Assembly (NCBI GenBank): GCA_946807835.1
Contig: OX327711.1
Span: forward strand, 11,071,501-11,135,500
DNA: 64,000 nt
Origin: Ailanthus altissimus
Lineage: Eukaryota > Streptophyta > Magnoliopsida > Sapindales > Simaroubaceae
Direction: 5' to 3'
Positions 11,679 through 24,189 of the stretch are shown piece by piece (position 1 is the first letter of the stretch; every line of letters begins with the position of its first letter). A program made the translations under genes and the position numbers. The notes beneath the pieces are model-generated. The model saw nothing but the letters and a program-made list of their open reading frames with translations. It had not been told where the DNA came from and made no database searches.

Positions 11679-13340
11679 GTGCATACCTTAAGAGTTGATA
11701 ATATGAACTATAAGGTGACTTTAAAAATCAAAATTGATATAGCAAGGTATAAGTTAAAATCTATTGAGATTAGAAATGACAGTGATGTTCAATTCTTTTT
11801 TAGTGCCAACAGAAGGTCGTATTGTCCTTTATGTGTAATAGAGGATCGTAGAGCTCCTGTTTATTAAAGGGATATACAGTCCCCTAATCAAAACCCACCA
11901 TTGATTCATACTCATTTTATGTCAGCCAGTGGTAGTAACCAAGTGAGTCATACATCACCCATCAATTCAACAGTAGTTCCCTCTAACACAATAAATGAGT
12001 ATCACAATATTTCCCCTATAACGTTCAATGAAGACCCAGCCTATAAATACTATAATTGTGGTGATGTTGAAATTATTATGGATATGGAAGGGGACTGTGA
12101 TGATGTTGGAAATGTTGATAATGTAGAAGAGGATGATTTATCAAAAGGCGAACGTTTTTATATTTGAACGAGCTCCTTAAATGCTAAAGTTAGATGAGGA
12201 GATTTTTGTTAAGCTGAAAAGCCCTTTGTGTTTATGCCTCCAATACCGCCATCAAACTTGGACATATCTGATAAGATATCAAGTAGTGGAATTAGCAATG
12301 TGTTTGTAAGAAAGTTGTTTGATAGCAAAGACAAACTTCACCAGGCTATTAGTATGCTAGCACTTAAGGGTTATTAGATCTTTAAAGTCTCAAGGTCGAC
12401 AAAAGATAATTTTAAGGCAAAATGCGACAATGATAGATGCTAATGGCAATTACACGCGGTGTCAACAGATGCAAGAATTTTATTTCACTGTGAGCAAAAT
12501 TGATTCAGATTATGTATTCCACTTAGATAGATTGCACGATGGTCATTAATAAGTAAAGTCTCGGTTTATTAGAAAAGTCATAAAAAAATAAGTTTGCATT
12601 TGTAAGTCAACTTTATAGACTGAAGGAAATCTAAGCAAACATACGTGAGGAGTTTCGTGTAGAGATAACTTACTATACTACTTTGCGAACTAAGAAGCAT
12701 GCATTGAGTTTGATACATGGTACTCTAAAGGCTTCATATAAATTACTTTCTACATACTGTCATATGTTAGAACAACAAAACCCAGGTATAGTCACGCATT
12801 TAGAGATTGATGGTTGTAAGCACTTTAAATATTTCTTCATGACGCTTGAACCATGTATTGGAGGGTTCCAGTCATCTATCCGACTAGTTATTGCATTTGA
12901 TGGTACATTTTTAAAAAGTGCGTACCTGGGAACAATGTTTTTGGTTATTGTAAAGACGAAAACAACCAAAAATTTTCACTTGCATGAGGTATTGCTAACT
13001 CAAAAAATAATGCTTCATGGACGTCGTTTATGGCAAAACTTCGAAGAGTCATTGTGATCTTGAGAACCTTGCATTTATTTCTAATCGGCATACTAGTATC
13101 GAGAAGGCCATTAGAGAGGTATTTTTTAATGTATATCATGGGGTATGCATACATCACTTAAAGGGTAATTTGGTTGCATGATATAAGATACTGTCAGAGA
13201 CAAAGAAATGAGGGGAATATTTGGCTTTCTATTTTGTTGCTGTCAAAGCATATCGCATAGCTGACTTTCAAGGAAACATTAACAACTAACAAGCTTACAT
13301 GTTAACTAACATACAATATTATTTAAAAATATTTCACAAA
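11679..13340 (+). pseudogene. MURA-like transposase (broken)
   Basis: Cut-and-paste transposase relic of the MULE superfamily. N-terminal parts: an open stretch at 11679-11867, and an acidic linker at 11901-12167 (many Asp/Glu near DMEGDCDDVGNVDNVEEDD). About 12390-12560 gives the DNA-binding-like part (IDSDYVFHLDRLHDGH). The open stretch 12683-13057 carries the conserved run HALSLIHGTLKASYKLLSTY, then NPGIVTHLEID and IAFDGTFLKSAYLGTMF, i.e. the MULE catalytic domain with the first Asp (FDGTFLK) kept. After a frameshift come SNRHTSIEKAIREVF and the His of VYHGVCIHHLKGNL near 13150, then AVKAYRIADFQ. Stops and frameshifts make it inactive. Confidence 0.8.
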
Positions 13341-13689
13341 TAATATTAATTCAATTGACATAAAAGGAAAATAGAAATTAAACACTAACATACTAATCGA
13401 CATATTATAATAATTAATTAAAATAAATTTTTTTAATATATAATTAATTACAAAATGTACTCATTAAATTAATAATGTTACAAAAAATTAAAATTATTAT
13501 TACTCAATAACACATATACAAATTATATTATTGGGTAAATTAATCTCTTAACAAATAACACCATGGTTTTAAAAAATGAACATATAATATTAATTAACTT
13601 ATTAATTAATTGATTGATTCATAGAATTAAAATTAATTTATTTACTTTAAATAAAAATTAGACATAATTAAAATAATTTTAAAAAAATT

Positions 13690-13870
13690 ATAATTACACC
13701 ACGTGACAGCCTATGAAGGTGCCACGTGGTGTAACAGTGCAAATCACAGACTCAAAGTCCGTGATGCTACTACAAGATGTGCCTATTGGTGCATCTCGAG
13801 GGCCATCTTAGGCCCGAGGTGCACACCCAAGATGCCCTTTTTGGTGCATCTCAGGCCCAAGATAAAGTCT
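13690..13870. repeat. Short palindrome-like repeats at MULE right end
   Basis: CACCACGTGAC and CCACGTGGTG frame the start of this block. Then come several variants of a ~20-base imperfect palindrome whose arms are GCATCT and AGATGC (around 13790-13813, 13818-13839 and 13842-13862). A related copy lies at 11149-11168 on the left side. They resemble subterminal repeats that transposases bind, but function is not shown. Confidence 0.5.
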
Positions 13871-13892
13871 CGATTTAAGAGAAACTAGGCAA

Positions 13893-13913
13893 CTGTCAGC
13901 CGCCGTCTAGTTT
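13893..13913 (-). repeat. MULE right terminal inverted repeat (core)
   Basis: CTGTCAGCCGCCGTCTAGTTT is the inverted partner of 11092-11112. A weaker second copy with CTGTCAG followed by CTCCATGGGAAAAA lies near 13996-14030. Confidence 0.55.
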
Positions 13914-14759
13914 TGGAAAAACACATTCCAAAATTTCTTTTTTTTCCCTTTACGCATAGTAAAACGTGTCTCCGTGGGATCATCTCAAGCCTACTGTCAG
14001 TCGTTGGCTGTCTCCATGGGAAAAATACTTTAACTTAAATCTATATTACTTGGTATAATAGTGTGCATTTACGTACAGTAAAAAATATGCAACATACAAA
14101 CAATAAGCTAAAAAGAGGAACTTCTTTAGAAGTCCTCCTAAGAAAGCTTATAAATCCTCGAATCACCCTTAGAAGTGAAAGACAAAAGAAATAAGACAAC
14201 TCTATTGGAAGGATTTGTATCTTCGTATCACCTTTCTAAATATTATTTGAGATGAATAAATCCTTTGTAAAATTCATGTCTTCCCAAGAACTACCTAATA
14301 AAGAATACCTCTTAAGGTTGATGCTGAAGGAGAATAAAAAAGATACCACTAATATTCTTTCACCAGAACACTTTTGTAGATATATTAGATAGCTATCAAT
14401 GCTTAGTCACTTCATAATGGAAACAAGGGAATCAAGTCCTTCAAAGCAAAAACATTCCATGTTCAGGAAAGTATATTTAAGCTTTTGAGTTGTTATATAA
14501 CATGCAATGTACCAACTCTTAGTGAACTTTTTACATATATATAATACCATTGTTTACTGCATTAAAGATGATTTAATAATGATCATTTAATTACATTAAT
14601 AGACTACATGACTAGTCAATAAGTTGATGTTAATAACATTTAATAAAGAAAATAATGATAAATCCAAAAATTCATTACCAAAATAACGAATTGTTCTTTA
14701 GTAATATTATAAAAAGTTTACTACAAAATTTCAAAAAAATTGAAAAATAAAAATGTAGG
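13914..14759. other. AT-rich stretch without recognised genes
   Basis: Contains the degenerate second copy of the MULE end near 13970-14030, then AT-rich sequence with no long frame or clear similarity to the other elements. Confidence 0.4.
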
Positions 14760-15011
14760 AGCAGCTACTCTTCAAAAGAGGAAGAATTGTTTATAAGGTC
14801 TACCATATCAAGATTTACTTCAGAGGCACCATTCCTAGTTGAATTATAGTTAGCACTATAGGTGTCATTATCAAAGTGCTTAGTAGACCACCCATAGTAC
14901 CAACCTAACATAGCATCAAAGTCTTTTGGTAGTATCTAATATTTAATCAAATCCTGCCTAAATTGGAAACATGCCTAAATGATTGAGTTGAGGATGCCCA
15001 GATTTGCTTGC
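14760..15011 (-). pseudogene. Unrecognised coding-like fragment, 3' part
   Basis: On the minus strand a frame without stops for about 50 codons reads DFDAMLGWYYGWSTKHFDND and continues to SSSFEE and a stop near 14768. Composition (Asn, Ser, Asp, Trp, Tyr rich) looks like real protein, and GC content is above the surroundings. I do not recognise the family. It is cut at 15011 by the solo LTR insertion. Minus-strand coding-like pieces continue at 16280-16852 and 27060-27540, so the three may be parts of one older locus. That link is inferred from order and strand only. Confidence 0.35.
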
Positions 15012-16279
15012 TGATGTGCTGACTTAAGTGCAAGTGCATGCTATTGTAAACAATTAATAAAGAGTAAGTATTATTCCCATGATAAATTATTGTTATTGTT
15101 ATGCTAAGTACTAAGATTATTTCCTTTTACTTTTATTCAAATGAATGAAAATCAAGAGACAATAATCAAAACTAAATAAACAGAAAACAAAAGAGATATA
15201 TAAAACTAAAAATAACAAGAAATAGGCACCAATAACAGATAAAATCTAGTATTACAACTATCCCTTGATATGTTACTTGAACCAATTAATATTTTTTAAG
15301 ATCATTCCTCAATATGAATTATTGGCTAGATCCCTAATACTATCACAAGCCTCTATCGATAGTAGAGTGATTATATCTTACTCTAACAATTACCTATATG
15401 TCTACGATAATCAAAATAGAATAAAATTCATCGAGAATTGATCTATTAATACCATATATGTCGTGTAAGTATATGTCTATCCTATATAAAACTCATAATT
15501 GTTACCCTATGATCATATATCAAATTATTCAAGGCCAATACAAAAATTTCTTCATCAAGTTCATTAGGATTCCTACAAGAATCTAATTAGTGATCAAGTA
15601 ATTAGAAAATATTAAGTGTAGAATAATTGAATAATTCTATTATTGAGTTCATAAAAATAAGAAAAGAACTTGAATTCGAATATATATCGAGTTCAAAATT
15701 ATAACCCTAAATATAGAACTTAGCTCATAATAAAATAAATATTTTTAGAACATAAATTGATAGACATAATAAAGAAGAACAAAAGATATAAGTAGGAAAA
15801 GAAGAAAACACAGATTAATATCTTGATTTAGCATTCTCTCTCTAACTTAAAGCTAAATCCCTTCTTTAATCTTTAAATCTTGATCTAAACTCTCTTAAAC
15901 TTTTTTTTTTTCATGCTCTCTGTTGTTGTCCATGTTTTTGGCTTCCAAAGTCTCTTGTTTATAGGTTTAGTGGTTACAAATTAGGTCAAATTCATGTTCA
16001 TGGCAAGTTAGGAATCTCTTTAGTCACAGTGGCATCACGACTCTAAATCTTTTGACTTGAGCATCATAATGCTGGCACTGTACCAAAGTTACTGTAGTAA
16101 TTTATTATAGTAGACTTTATATTTTGACTTGTTTTCTTTAGATTTTCATCATTATTTGCTCTATTGACTCCAAACTTATAAAATAACAATAAAACACATA
16201 AAAGGTCAAATAATATTAATTTAAACAAACGATAATAAGCTTGAAAGATGAAAATATTAAATCTAATTAACCTCTATCA
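15012..16279 (-). repeat. Solo LTR, Athila-type
   Basis: 1268 bp, TG...CA ends, collinear on the opposite strand with 57078-58357 (for example TTACAATAGC and AGAGACTTGATATGTTACTT-like blocks). It lacks adjoining primer site or polypurine tract. Flanks CTTGC (15007-15011) and CTTGA (16280-16284) form a 5-bp target duplication with one mismatch. This is the signature of LTR-LTR recombination that removed the body of an element. Confidence 0.85.
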
Positions 16280-16852
16280 CTTGAATGGCCCTTAAGAGAT
16301 CTTTTTTTTTTTTACATTACAATCTATGGTTAATACTTTACAGTTTACCTGATTTAAGCCACAAAAAAAGCATCAGCAACATATACCTTTAGCTTTTTAT
16401 TTTCTTCCTTAAGTCTTTAAAGCTCTCTCTTCATAAGAAGGATCTGACCTTTGATTCTCTTCTATTAGATATTTTAGTTGCTGACTCAGTATATTCACCT
16501 ACTGTTATGATGCATTGAACTCATCTTCAAATGCATTAGTGGTATATAAGCTATCTTGTAAGTGCTACAAAATATACATATTTGTTAAGAACAAACACCT
16601 TGTCAATTTAGTAATAAACGAGCAAATACAGAATAAAGTCACTTACCATTATCAAGGAAATATAGCCTTTTTGCTTCTATGCTTCAACACGAATATTGAG
16701 AAGCGTCTTACCACTTCTATGGAACCCTACTTGATAAAGCATAGGTAAAATTCATCTTCATTTTGCTAGCGTAATGAGGGGGAGAATATAGTGGTGAATA
16801 ATATTAGTATGAGGGATCCTCATTTCTTGTTCCCATTCTCGAAGGGGTGGAG
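16280..16852 (-). pseudogene. Unrecognised coiled-coil-like fragment, middle part
   Basis: Minus-strand translation across 16340-16500 gives a charged, helix-forming run with KRELxRLKEENKKLKVYVADA, preceded by QQLKYLIEENQR, separated by stops and a frameshift. This is coiled-coil-like. Further right (about 16640-16745) NEDEFYLCFIK and VVRRFSIFVLKHRSKKAIF read through, followed on the minus strand by GTAAGT at about 16644, a possible splice donor. No family is recognised. It lies between the solo LTR and the copia element. Confidence 0.35.
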
Positions 16853-19800
16853 TGTTAGGGTTATACCTACGTAATATCCCATATTTATATAAATATTTAA
16901 TATCTATATAGTTTATATTTTATTAAATCACTAATTATCTTTTTAATATATGGTTTAATGCATTTTACGCTAAGGACTTTATACCATCTAAAGGAGTTCA
17001 GATCATGTCTAAAAGAGTTTAGACCAGTGCTAAGAGATAGTAGATATTCCAAGAGTTAGAACCTTGTTTGTAATGGGAAAGAGACATTAGAATATACTAA
17101 TGACATTGTTGCAAGAGTTGTAATCGAGTGCTAAAAAATGTCACTATACAAATACGTTCTCAAAAATATATTTCTAGTCTATTTCCACTGATGTAGGTCT
17201 ATTAGTGGATCTCTTCTATATATGTAGATATAGATCAGTATATGTCAATATCTATAGGGTACAGATGGTCGTTCCTAGCTGACCATGAGCTTAGATATGT
17301 ATAAGCATACGAGTATTCAGTCAGGATTAAATACTGAACAGACTCACAAGGACCCCTAATAGACTTTCTATGTAGCTATCAATTGAATGTACTCTCAAGT
17401 TGAGTAGTATACATAGTCCTCTGACATGAGCACTACAATGGGCTTGTGAGTGATCAACTATACTTGGATTTCACGCATGTCAAAAACTATTCATGGTCTG
17501 ACCATTAGGTGTCGCTGGGTATGTTCCGATAATGATAGAGTCTGGTGTGCACATATATGGGATCCGTCAACTCATATAGAGAGTTTTATATCCAGATGCT
17601 TCGAGACTGTATCTCTAAAAGTCTTATGGCCATAAGTAATATACCCAGGAAAGGAGTTTCCACAGGATCAAACAGTGTGACAAAGAGTTTGCTTATACTA
17701 TTTAGTGAGATACGAGTCTGAACATAGGTTTATGGATGAGCACATGAAGATTTGACGGTGTTGATCTATTTTCTCACACATCTAAGATATAGATGACGGA
17801 AAGACTATACGTATGGGTTGTGACCTCAGCTTGTATAGTCCAACGTGCTGATTTGTAATTGTTGAGTGCAATTATTCTATGGTGAATATATGTGAAATGT
17901 GTTCATCATAATGTAATAAGCATGTCATACATACAAATTTTACAGTGGAATTAAGAAATCAAATTTCTCAATATGATAAATACATCAATTTAAACCAAAT
18001 CAAAATATTAGGGTAATTCGAAACATATCTTTGCCGACAATTCGCTAATGAATAAAAATTCCTGAAGCTCACCATGAAGTAATTCCTTGAACAATTCTAG
18101 TCTCGAACATGTTTTGGGATTAGAATAGCTAGAATGGTAGCTTAAATTATGGTGTAGGAATTTTATTCTTGTGCTTAAACTTTTTAAGCAAATAAACTCT
18201 CTATTTTCACTCTTGAAACAAACCTCTTTTGCCATTTATTTTTTCTACTAAGTCTCACTTGGAATAAAAGGATGAGGGAGGTGTTTGTTATGTTTGAATG
18301 CCTTCCAAAAAGTGGAAAGAATACATTGGCCAAATTTTAACTTCTCTTTACATAACCCTTATGCAAACAATTACTCAAGTGGAAAAACACACATGTCTTT
18401 AGCTTTCGTTTCCATAAAAGAATTAATCAAAAAGCTTTTTCTTCATTTTAATTGGACAATGTCATTTCAAATGAATTAATAAATATCAAAACAATATTAT
18501 TTCATTAAATAAATGCTTGGATGAATTTGTCTCCTCAAAAAAGAACAAAATAAGACCATTTTCTTGTTTGACTACATTAAATTATATTAAAAGTATTTCA
18601 ATATAAATATTTTTAAATAAATAATTCAAACCAAGATAAATGTTCTCATAATGGCCCAAGCACCATTTAAAATAATATATTAAAATACATATTTTATCTT
18701 AACAACGTAAGACAAGAAGACAAACTTTAATTATTTAATTAATCCATTAAGACAAGTGTCTAACACATGTCACATGAAAAATAATATAATAAACATCACA
18801 TGTCTATTCAAGACATATGTCCAACACATGCCTTAAAAATAATATAATCAACATCATATGTTTGTTTAAATAAAATAATGTCTAATTATTACAATAGCCA
18901 ATGGCTTAATGACATATGTCATGAATACCTTTTCTAGTAAAAAAGGGACATATTTACAATATTTGCAAACTATAATTTTCACTTTATAAAGAGGTCTTTA
19001 AAACAAATCCTACTTCTAAAATTCTCTTGGATCGAACCATTCGACCCAGTTTACTACCCTAGTGCCCAACGAGTACATTTTATATTATGAGACTCACTAG
19101 ATTCACACTCATTTCCCTTGTGGAACGTTTTCACAAGTTCGTGAACGATGCCTTACACACACATTATGGATATTACAGAGTGACCCGTTGAACCATACAA
19201 GCTGAGGTTAACCATATCCGTATAATCCTTCCGTCACCTATATCCTAGAAGAGCAGAGATATAGATTCTTACTATCAAATTTCTATTTGCCCATCTGTAA
19301 ACCTATCTCTAGATTCGTTTCTTGATAAACAATACATGTAAACACTTTTACAATATTGTTTAATCTTTTAGACCAAATCTAAACTTTTTAGATTATACAA
19401 TATCTGAAATATTCTAAGAATCTTACCATTTTAATAAATATAATTAGCAGTTAAATAAATATCAATTGTATAAATATTAAAATTAAATATTCATACAAAA
19501 TAGGATGACACATAAGTACAAATTTCAACAGTAATATCCGTGACATGTAAGTGGGGCATTGTTCATAGACTCATGAAATAGTTTCATTTGACAAATCGGA
19601 CATGGACCTAGGGAGTCCCGCGATATAGAGTGTACTCATTGTGCACTTGGGCAGCATACATGATTGAATTATTTAGGCCAATAATATCCAGCATCACCAT
19701 GAGATGCACGTGTGTCTTTATTTAAGTGTTAAATACAATAATTAGTTAACAAATTATTATTTACTAATTATATCATGACACATGGCACATTATAGAGCCA

Positions 19801-20732
19801 TCAGTTGAATTTATCCAAATATGCAATATGGTGGTACCCACTAAGGGTATACTTGTTAACCATTAAAGATGGGCAAAATAGTAATTTTACACTTTAATAT
19901 TTAATTGTTAAATAATCAGAATATCTCTTGATTATATAATATTATATTATATAATAACTTATAATTTTATAATATTATTTTTATGCTTAGTTGGCAAGCA
20001 TTTATATTTATAATAATATTATTTATTATTATATTGATTTAATCTAAATTTGGTGGCCAAATTTAGATTATTTAATTATATTATATAATATTTTAATATT
20101 TATTTAGATATATAAGAAAGAAGAAACATGTCGAAAAATGTGGAAGAAATTGTGAATTATTTTCAAAAGTGTGCAAAACGAGAGAGAGAAAAATGTGTGA
20201 TGGTGGATAAAAAAATAATTTGATTGTTTTGAAACCATTGAGAATTGATTTTGCTAACAAGAAAAAAAGGGGCCGGCCATTTGAAGGGAGAAGAAGAAGA
20301 AATTGATTCATTTTCTCTTAAATTCAAGTGTTCAAATTATTGAACACTATCCCTATATCAAGCTTAGCCAATAAAAACAATTTAGGAATTTGTTTTATTG
20401 ATCAAATAGTTTATTAAAGGAAAAATAAATTCAAAGGGTTTAAGTGTTAAATTCGGTGTTGGATAATTGAAGCTATTGTTCTAGCTTACCAAGTTGGTGA
20501 CTAAAACTGCTGATGAATTTGACTCCAGGTGACTCCCAAATTACACGTGCAAAAAGTTACACATTTTAGTAAATTTTCAAACACATTTAATATATTAATT
20601 AATTAATATATTATTTATTGTATTTATTGTATGTTTTATTTCTCCGCTGTGCTTAAATATGTATATGATACATATTTTATATAATGAACACTGTTCCATA
20701 TACATACACCCTAGCACAAAAGATCTCCAACA
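16853..20732 (+). repeat. 5' LTR of the copia element, interrupted
   Basis: 3880 bp as found, about 2204 bp once the nested LTR (17860-19530) and one GTAAT copy are removed; that size agrees with the 2199-bp LTR at 27731-29929. The 3' part includes AAGGGGCCGGCC near 20268 and ends AGATCTCCAACA before the primer site. Confidence 0.85.
17860..19530 (-). repeat. Nested solo LTR of a related copia family
   Basis: 1671 bp with TGTTGAG...TTTCAACA ends, flanked by GTAAT at 17855-17859 and 19531-19535, a perfect 5-bp target duplication. The host LTR reads through when it is removed, as shown by the uninterrupted copy near 10095. On the minus strand it opens like the LTR at 9047 (CTTATGTGTCAT...TTTTGTATGAATATT), so it belongs to a related family in reverse orientation. 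An open frame on the minus strand at 18008-18235 is part of the LTR and not a gene. Confidence 0.9.
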
Positions 20733-20736
20733 AAAT

Positions 20737-20748
20737 TGGTATCAGAGC
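20737..20748 (+). other. Primer binding site (initiator Met tRNA)
   Basis: TGGTATCAGAGC, exact match to the plant consensus, four bases after the end of the 5' LTR. Confidence 0.9.
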
Positions 20749-21729
20749 CAGTTTTGTATTCACTTGGATGTTGTTTGAGTGATGAAAGTATTGTTGATAA
20801 ACGTCCTAGTGTAAAATGGTGCATTTCAAATGTTGAAATAGGTATACCACAGTGGAAGTGCACTGGGCGTGTTGACTTTCGAACTGGCATTAAGGCGTAT
20901 TGTTTATATGAACAGTAACTTTTTGATAGTGTCAAACACTGTTTACTTGAACAATAATTTTGAATAGTATTTTGAAAAATGTTTCAAAATTAAAATTATG
21001 CATGTTTGGGTTTATAAGATGTAATGATAAAAACTATCAGTCTATATTATAAAGTAGGGTTTATAAGATGCGGTGATAAAATTTATCGGTCAGCATCATA
21101 AACTAGGATCAATCTTTCTATATTGGTAACTATAATAGGATCCATAATAATAGAAAAAATATCTTTTAATCAAATTGAATAATATTACATTATGTGATAA
21201 TGTTTTATTATGATTCGTCTTGTCAATACGATGTTAGATGAGTCACATCGGCCTTTTTCCAATATTGCTGTAGCGTGAAGGATTTGATCGGGTGGGTTTG
21301 GACTATACCAATTAAATATGAGATGAGGAAAGTATATATGAACGTATTGTCCAATATTTTTATAGCGTGAAGGTAGTGTCAGTAATATATATTTGATTAT
21401 TGATAAGTTAATATGGAATACACTTACCCAATCTTGCTATAGCATGAGGATAAGGTGTATTCAAGATCAAGTGGTAAGAGTTGCATGAGATCCAAGTGAC
21501 AAATGTTGTCTACCTATTGGATTTATGAATACCAATATTGCTACAACATGAGGCCGAAATAAATTTCAATGGGGTCTATTTTTCACTGTATAGTTTAAAG
21601 AGTTTAAGCTATCATTTTTCCATTTGAGAGATTACTGAGATTATGTAAAGTAATGGGGGGCGTTTTAAATTCAAAAATTTAAAATTACTATACCCATGAT
21701 TTAAAACGTTTTAATTAGCAATTTAATAG
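20749..21729 (+). other. Copia leader region
   Basis: Non-coding sequence between primer site and gag. It holds several repeated words of the type CCAATATTGCTATAGCGTGAGG (near 21258, 21350, 21428 and 21532), also present in antisense in the leader of the related element around 33740-34030. Confidence 0.6.
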
Positions 21730-22620
21730 TTAACAATTTTGCTAACATCTCCTATTTGTTTTGTCTTGTGCAAGATTAGATTTGATGGCATCTATGAACC
21801 TTTTGGTGCATATACTCGATACACGCCAGCTCAAGGAATCGAGAATTATTTATATTGGCTCATGAATCTCAGAATTGTTCTGGATTCTGAGATACTTGAA
21901 TATGTTATTAATCAGAAATTACCCCGAGGTGTTTTTGATAATGCCACCTCTAAGGAAAGGAAAACTTATTAGAAATGGTAAGATAATGTTTTAAAAGTTA
22001 AATCATACATCCATGTCTCTATGTCTACAAAGCTGCAGTGGGAGCATGTTCGTATAGACAGTGTTAACAGCATTATGCTCCATTTGAAAGAGCTCTTTAC
22101 TGACCGACCTCAAGTTGAGTTTTACAGGGTCGCCAAGGCGCTCTTTCAGGCTAAGCTGTATTAAGGCAATTCGGTTAATCCCTATGTACTAAATAAGATC
22201 AATTAAATCGAGAGGTTGGAAGCTATGGATATTTCTCTAAACAATAACCTGGGAATAGTTTTATTTTTTCATCGCTGTCGATGTTATATGTACAGTTCAT
22301 CATAAACTTCAATATGTAAAGATTAACCCCTACCTATACTGATCTTCATAATATGTTAAAGATAGTTGAGGAGGACATACACAAAGAAGGCTTGGCCTTC
22401 TTAGTCCAGAGTGCTTCATCTTTTGCTCTAAGGGTTTCAAAAAAGTCCAAAAGGAAGAAGAAAAAAAAGTAGACACCCTTGATGGGTCTTCAGAGGTGAA
22501 AAATATCCAAGCCTCAGGATAAAAAGGCAAAAGTAAAGTGCCCAAGGTATATGTATCTTCTACGAGGATGGGCACTGGAAGCGCAACTGCCCAAGGTACC
22601 TTGCTATAGTTAAGAAAACT
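21730..22620 (+). pseudogene. Copia gag (broken)
   Basis: Capsid precursor. The open stretch at 21739-21972 holds GIENYLYWLMNLRIVLDSE and VINQKLPRGVFD. After stops the frame continues with VKSYIHVSMSTKLQ and SIMLHLKELFTDR near 22070. A remnant zinc knuckle (DGHWKRNCP) lies near 22565-22590 with its first half lost. Homologous gag occurs on the minus strand at 33182-33511. Multiple stops. Confidence 0.8.
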
Positions 22621-22639
22621 CCCTCAAGTATGTGTTTGA

Positions 22640-23790
22640 CCATTATTGATATTTCTTTGGAATTTGATACATATACATACTGGGTATTAGATACTACATG
22701 CTCTTCTCACATCTGCAATATGTTATAAGGACTGAAGGATGTTATGATGCTACAACTAAGAGAAGTAATATGGGTCTAAACTGTTTGATGTTTTGATTTG
22801 CTTCTCTCATATAATAAAATAATTATATTGTATAATTGTTATCATGTACATAATATCATTAGGCAAATTATATCCCTTCCTGTATTTGACAGAAAAGGTT
22901 ATCATGTAAATATACAGAATCATTCTTTGTATTAACATGATGTGCATGATATTTTATTAGCTGAGTGTTAGTTAATTAATGGGTATTATGTATTGGACAT
23001 AGTAAGAAATGTCATGAATGTGCAAGCTGGTACTAGTAATAGTAATAAACATGGTAGATCAAAAACTTTAAATGAAATTGAAATATGGCACATGAGATTA
23101 GATCATATAGGCCTGAGACGTCTAACCTGTCTGGTTAAGGATGGACAGATACCTAATTTAACCATGAAGCCTTATCCAATTTGTGAATGTTATATTCAAG
23201 GAAAGACGACTAAATCTCCATTTACAGGTGTTGGAGCGCCTCTGGTCTCTTGGAACTGGTATATAGTAATGTATGTGATCTAATGAATCACGCTGCAATG
23301 AGTGAGTTTAGATACTTTGTAACCTTCATCAATAATTAGTCGCAATATAGTTATGTGTTTCTTATGAATCATAAGTCAAAAACCTTTGAAGAGTTCAAAG
23401 AATTCAGACTTGAAGTAGAGAAACAAATTGGAAAGTACATCAAATGCCTTTGATTATATCATGAAGTAAGTACATGGTTAGTAAAAAGTTTTATTATTTA
23501 AAGGAGAATGGGATTCTGGTTCAATATAGTCCTCCAGGTACTTTGTAACATAATGGTATTTTAAAAATGAGGAATCAGACTTTATTGGATATAGTCCGAT
23601 CAATGATGAGCTTTATCGATCTCCCAAAATGCCTGTGGGTCTATGCTCTAGAAATAGTTGCCCATATTTTAAATAGAGTTCCATCTAGAGATGTTCCTAC
23701 CACTCTATATAAGATGTTAAAGGGTAGAAAATCGAGTCTTAAGTATCTTAATATTTGGGGCTGTTCTACTTATGTAAGAGTTACATAATA
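22640..23790 (+). pseudogene. Copia protease, pre-integrase and integrase (broken)
   Basis: Protease site reads YWVLDTTCSSHIC near 22680, so Asp is kept and the following Gly is lost. The pre-integrase domain appears at 22993-23283 (WHMRLDHIGLRRL). The integrase core is represented by FKEFRLEVEKQ near 23395, HNGILKMRNQTLLDIVRSMM at about 23550, and LNRVPSRDVPTTLYKMLKGR to 23785 (open stretch 23567-23788). The segment with the first catalytic Asp near 23300-23400 is scrambled. Inactive. Confidence 0.8.
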
Positions 23791-24189
23791 GGATAAACTT
23801 GCTCTCAGCGGGTATAAGTATAGCTTCATTGGGCATCCAAATAATTTAATGGGCTACTAATTCTATGATTCAGAGGAACGAAATGAGTTTGTTGCTCCAA
23901 ATACAACTTTCCTTGAGAAATTGATTCTCAAGGGTCTTGGGGATTGTAGAAAGATCGTACTTGATGAAGTAGTTTTGGAAACAAATGAACCAGAGATGGA
24001 TACTCAGGGTCAAATTAGCAGTGGGCCTTTAACACACCATCCGCATAGGTTAGAAAAAATGTCCAAGCCACTTATTATGTTTGGTCAGATGCTTGAAGGT
24101 GCACTTAGAGTTTTCTTGATAGAAGGAAACGATCATTTAACTTATAGGGAGGCGATGTTGGACATCTACTCGAGAAAGTGGCAATAAGT

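Larger units (their letters stand above)
11092..13913 (+). mobile_element. Mutator-like element (MULE) relic
   Basis: Similar inverted ends (11092-11112 and 13893-13913) flank a MURA-type transposase relic on the plus strand. Left end GAAACTAGACGACGGTCAG; the right end read on the minus strand is AAACTAGACGGCGGCTGACAG. Resemblance extends inward only in patches, and probably outward to about 13960 on the right. A 9-bp target duplication could not be identified because the outer borders are unclear. AT-rich non-coding sequence (13300-13690) separates the transposase from the right end. Confidence 0.7.

Noticed and set aside
18008..18235. 75-codon minus-strand frame
   Set aside because: Lies wholly inside a solo LTR and has no known domain.
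20711..20935. Overlapping frames on both strands at the copia primer site
   Set aside because: Covers the LTR end, primer site and leader; non-coding by position.
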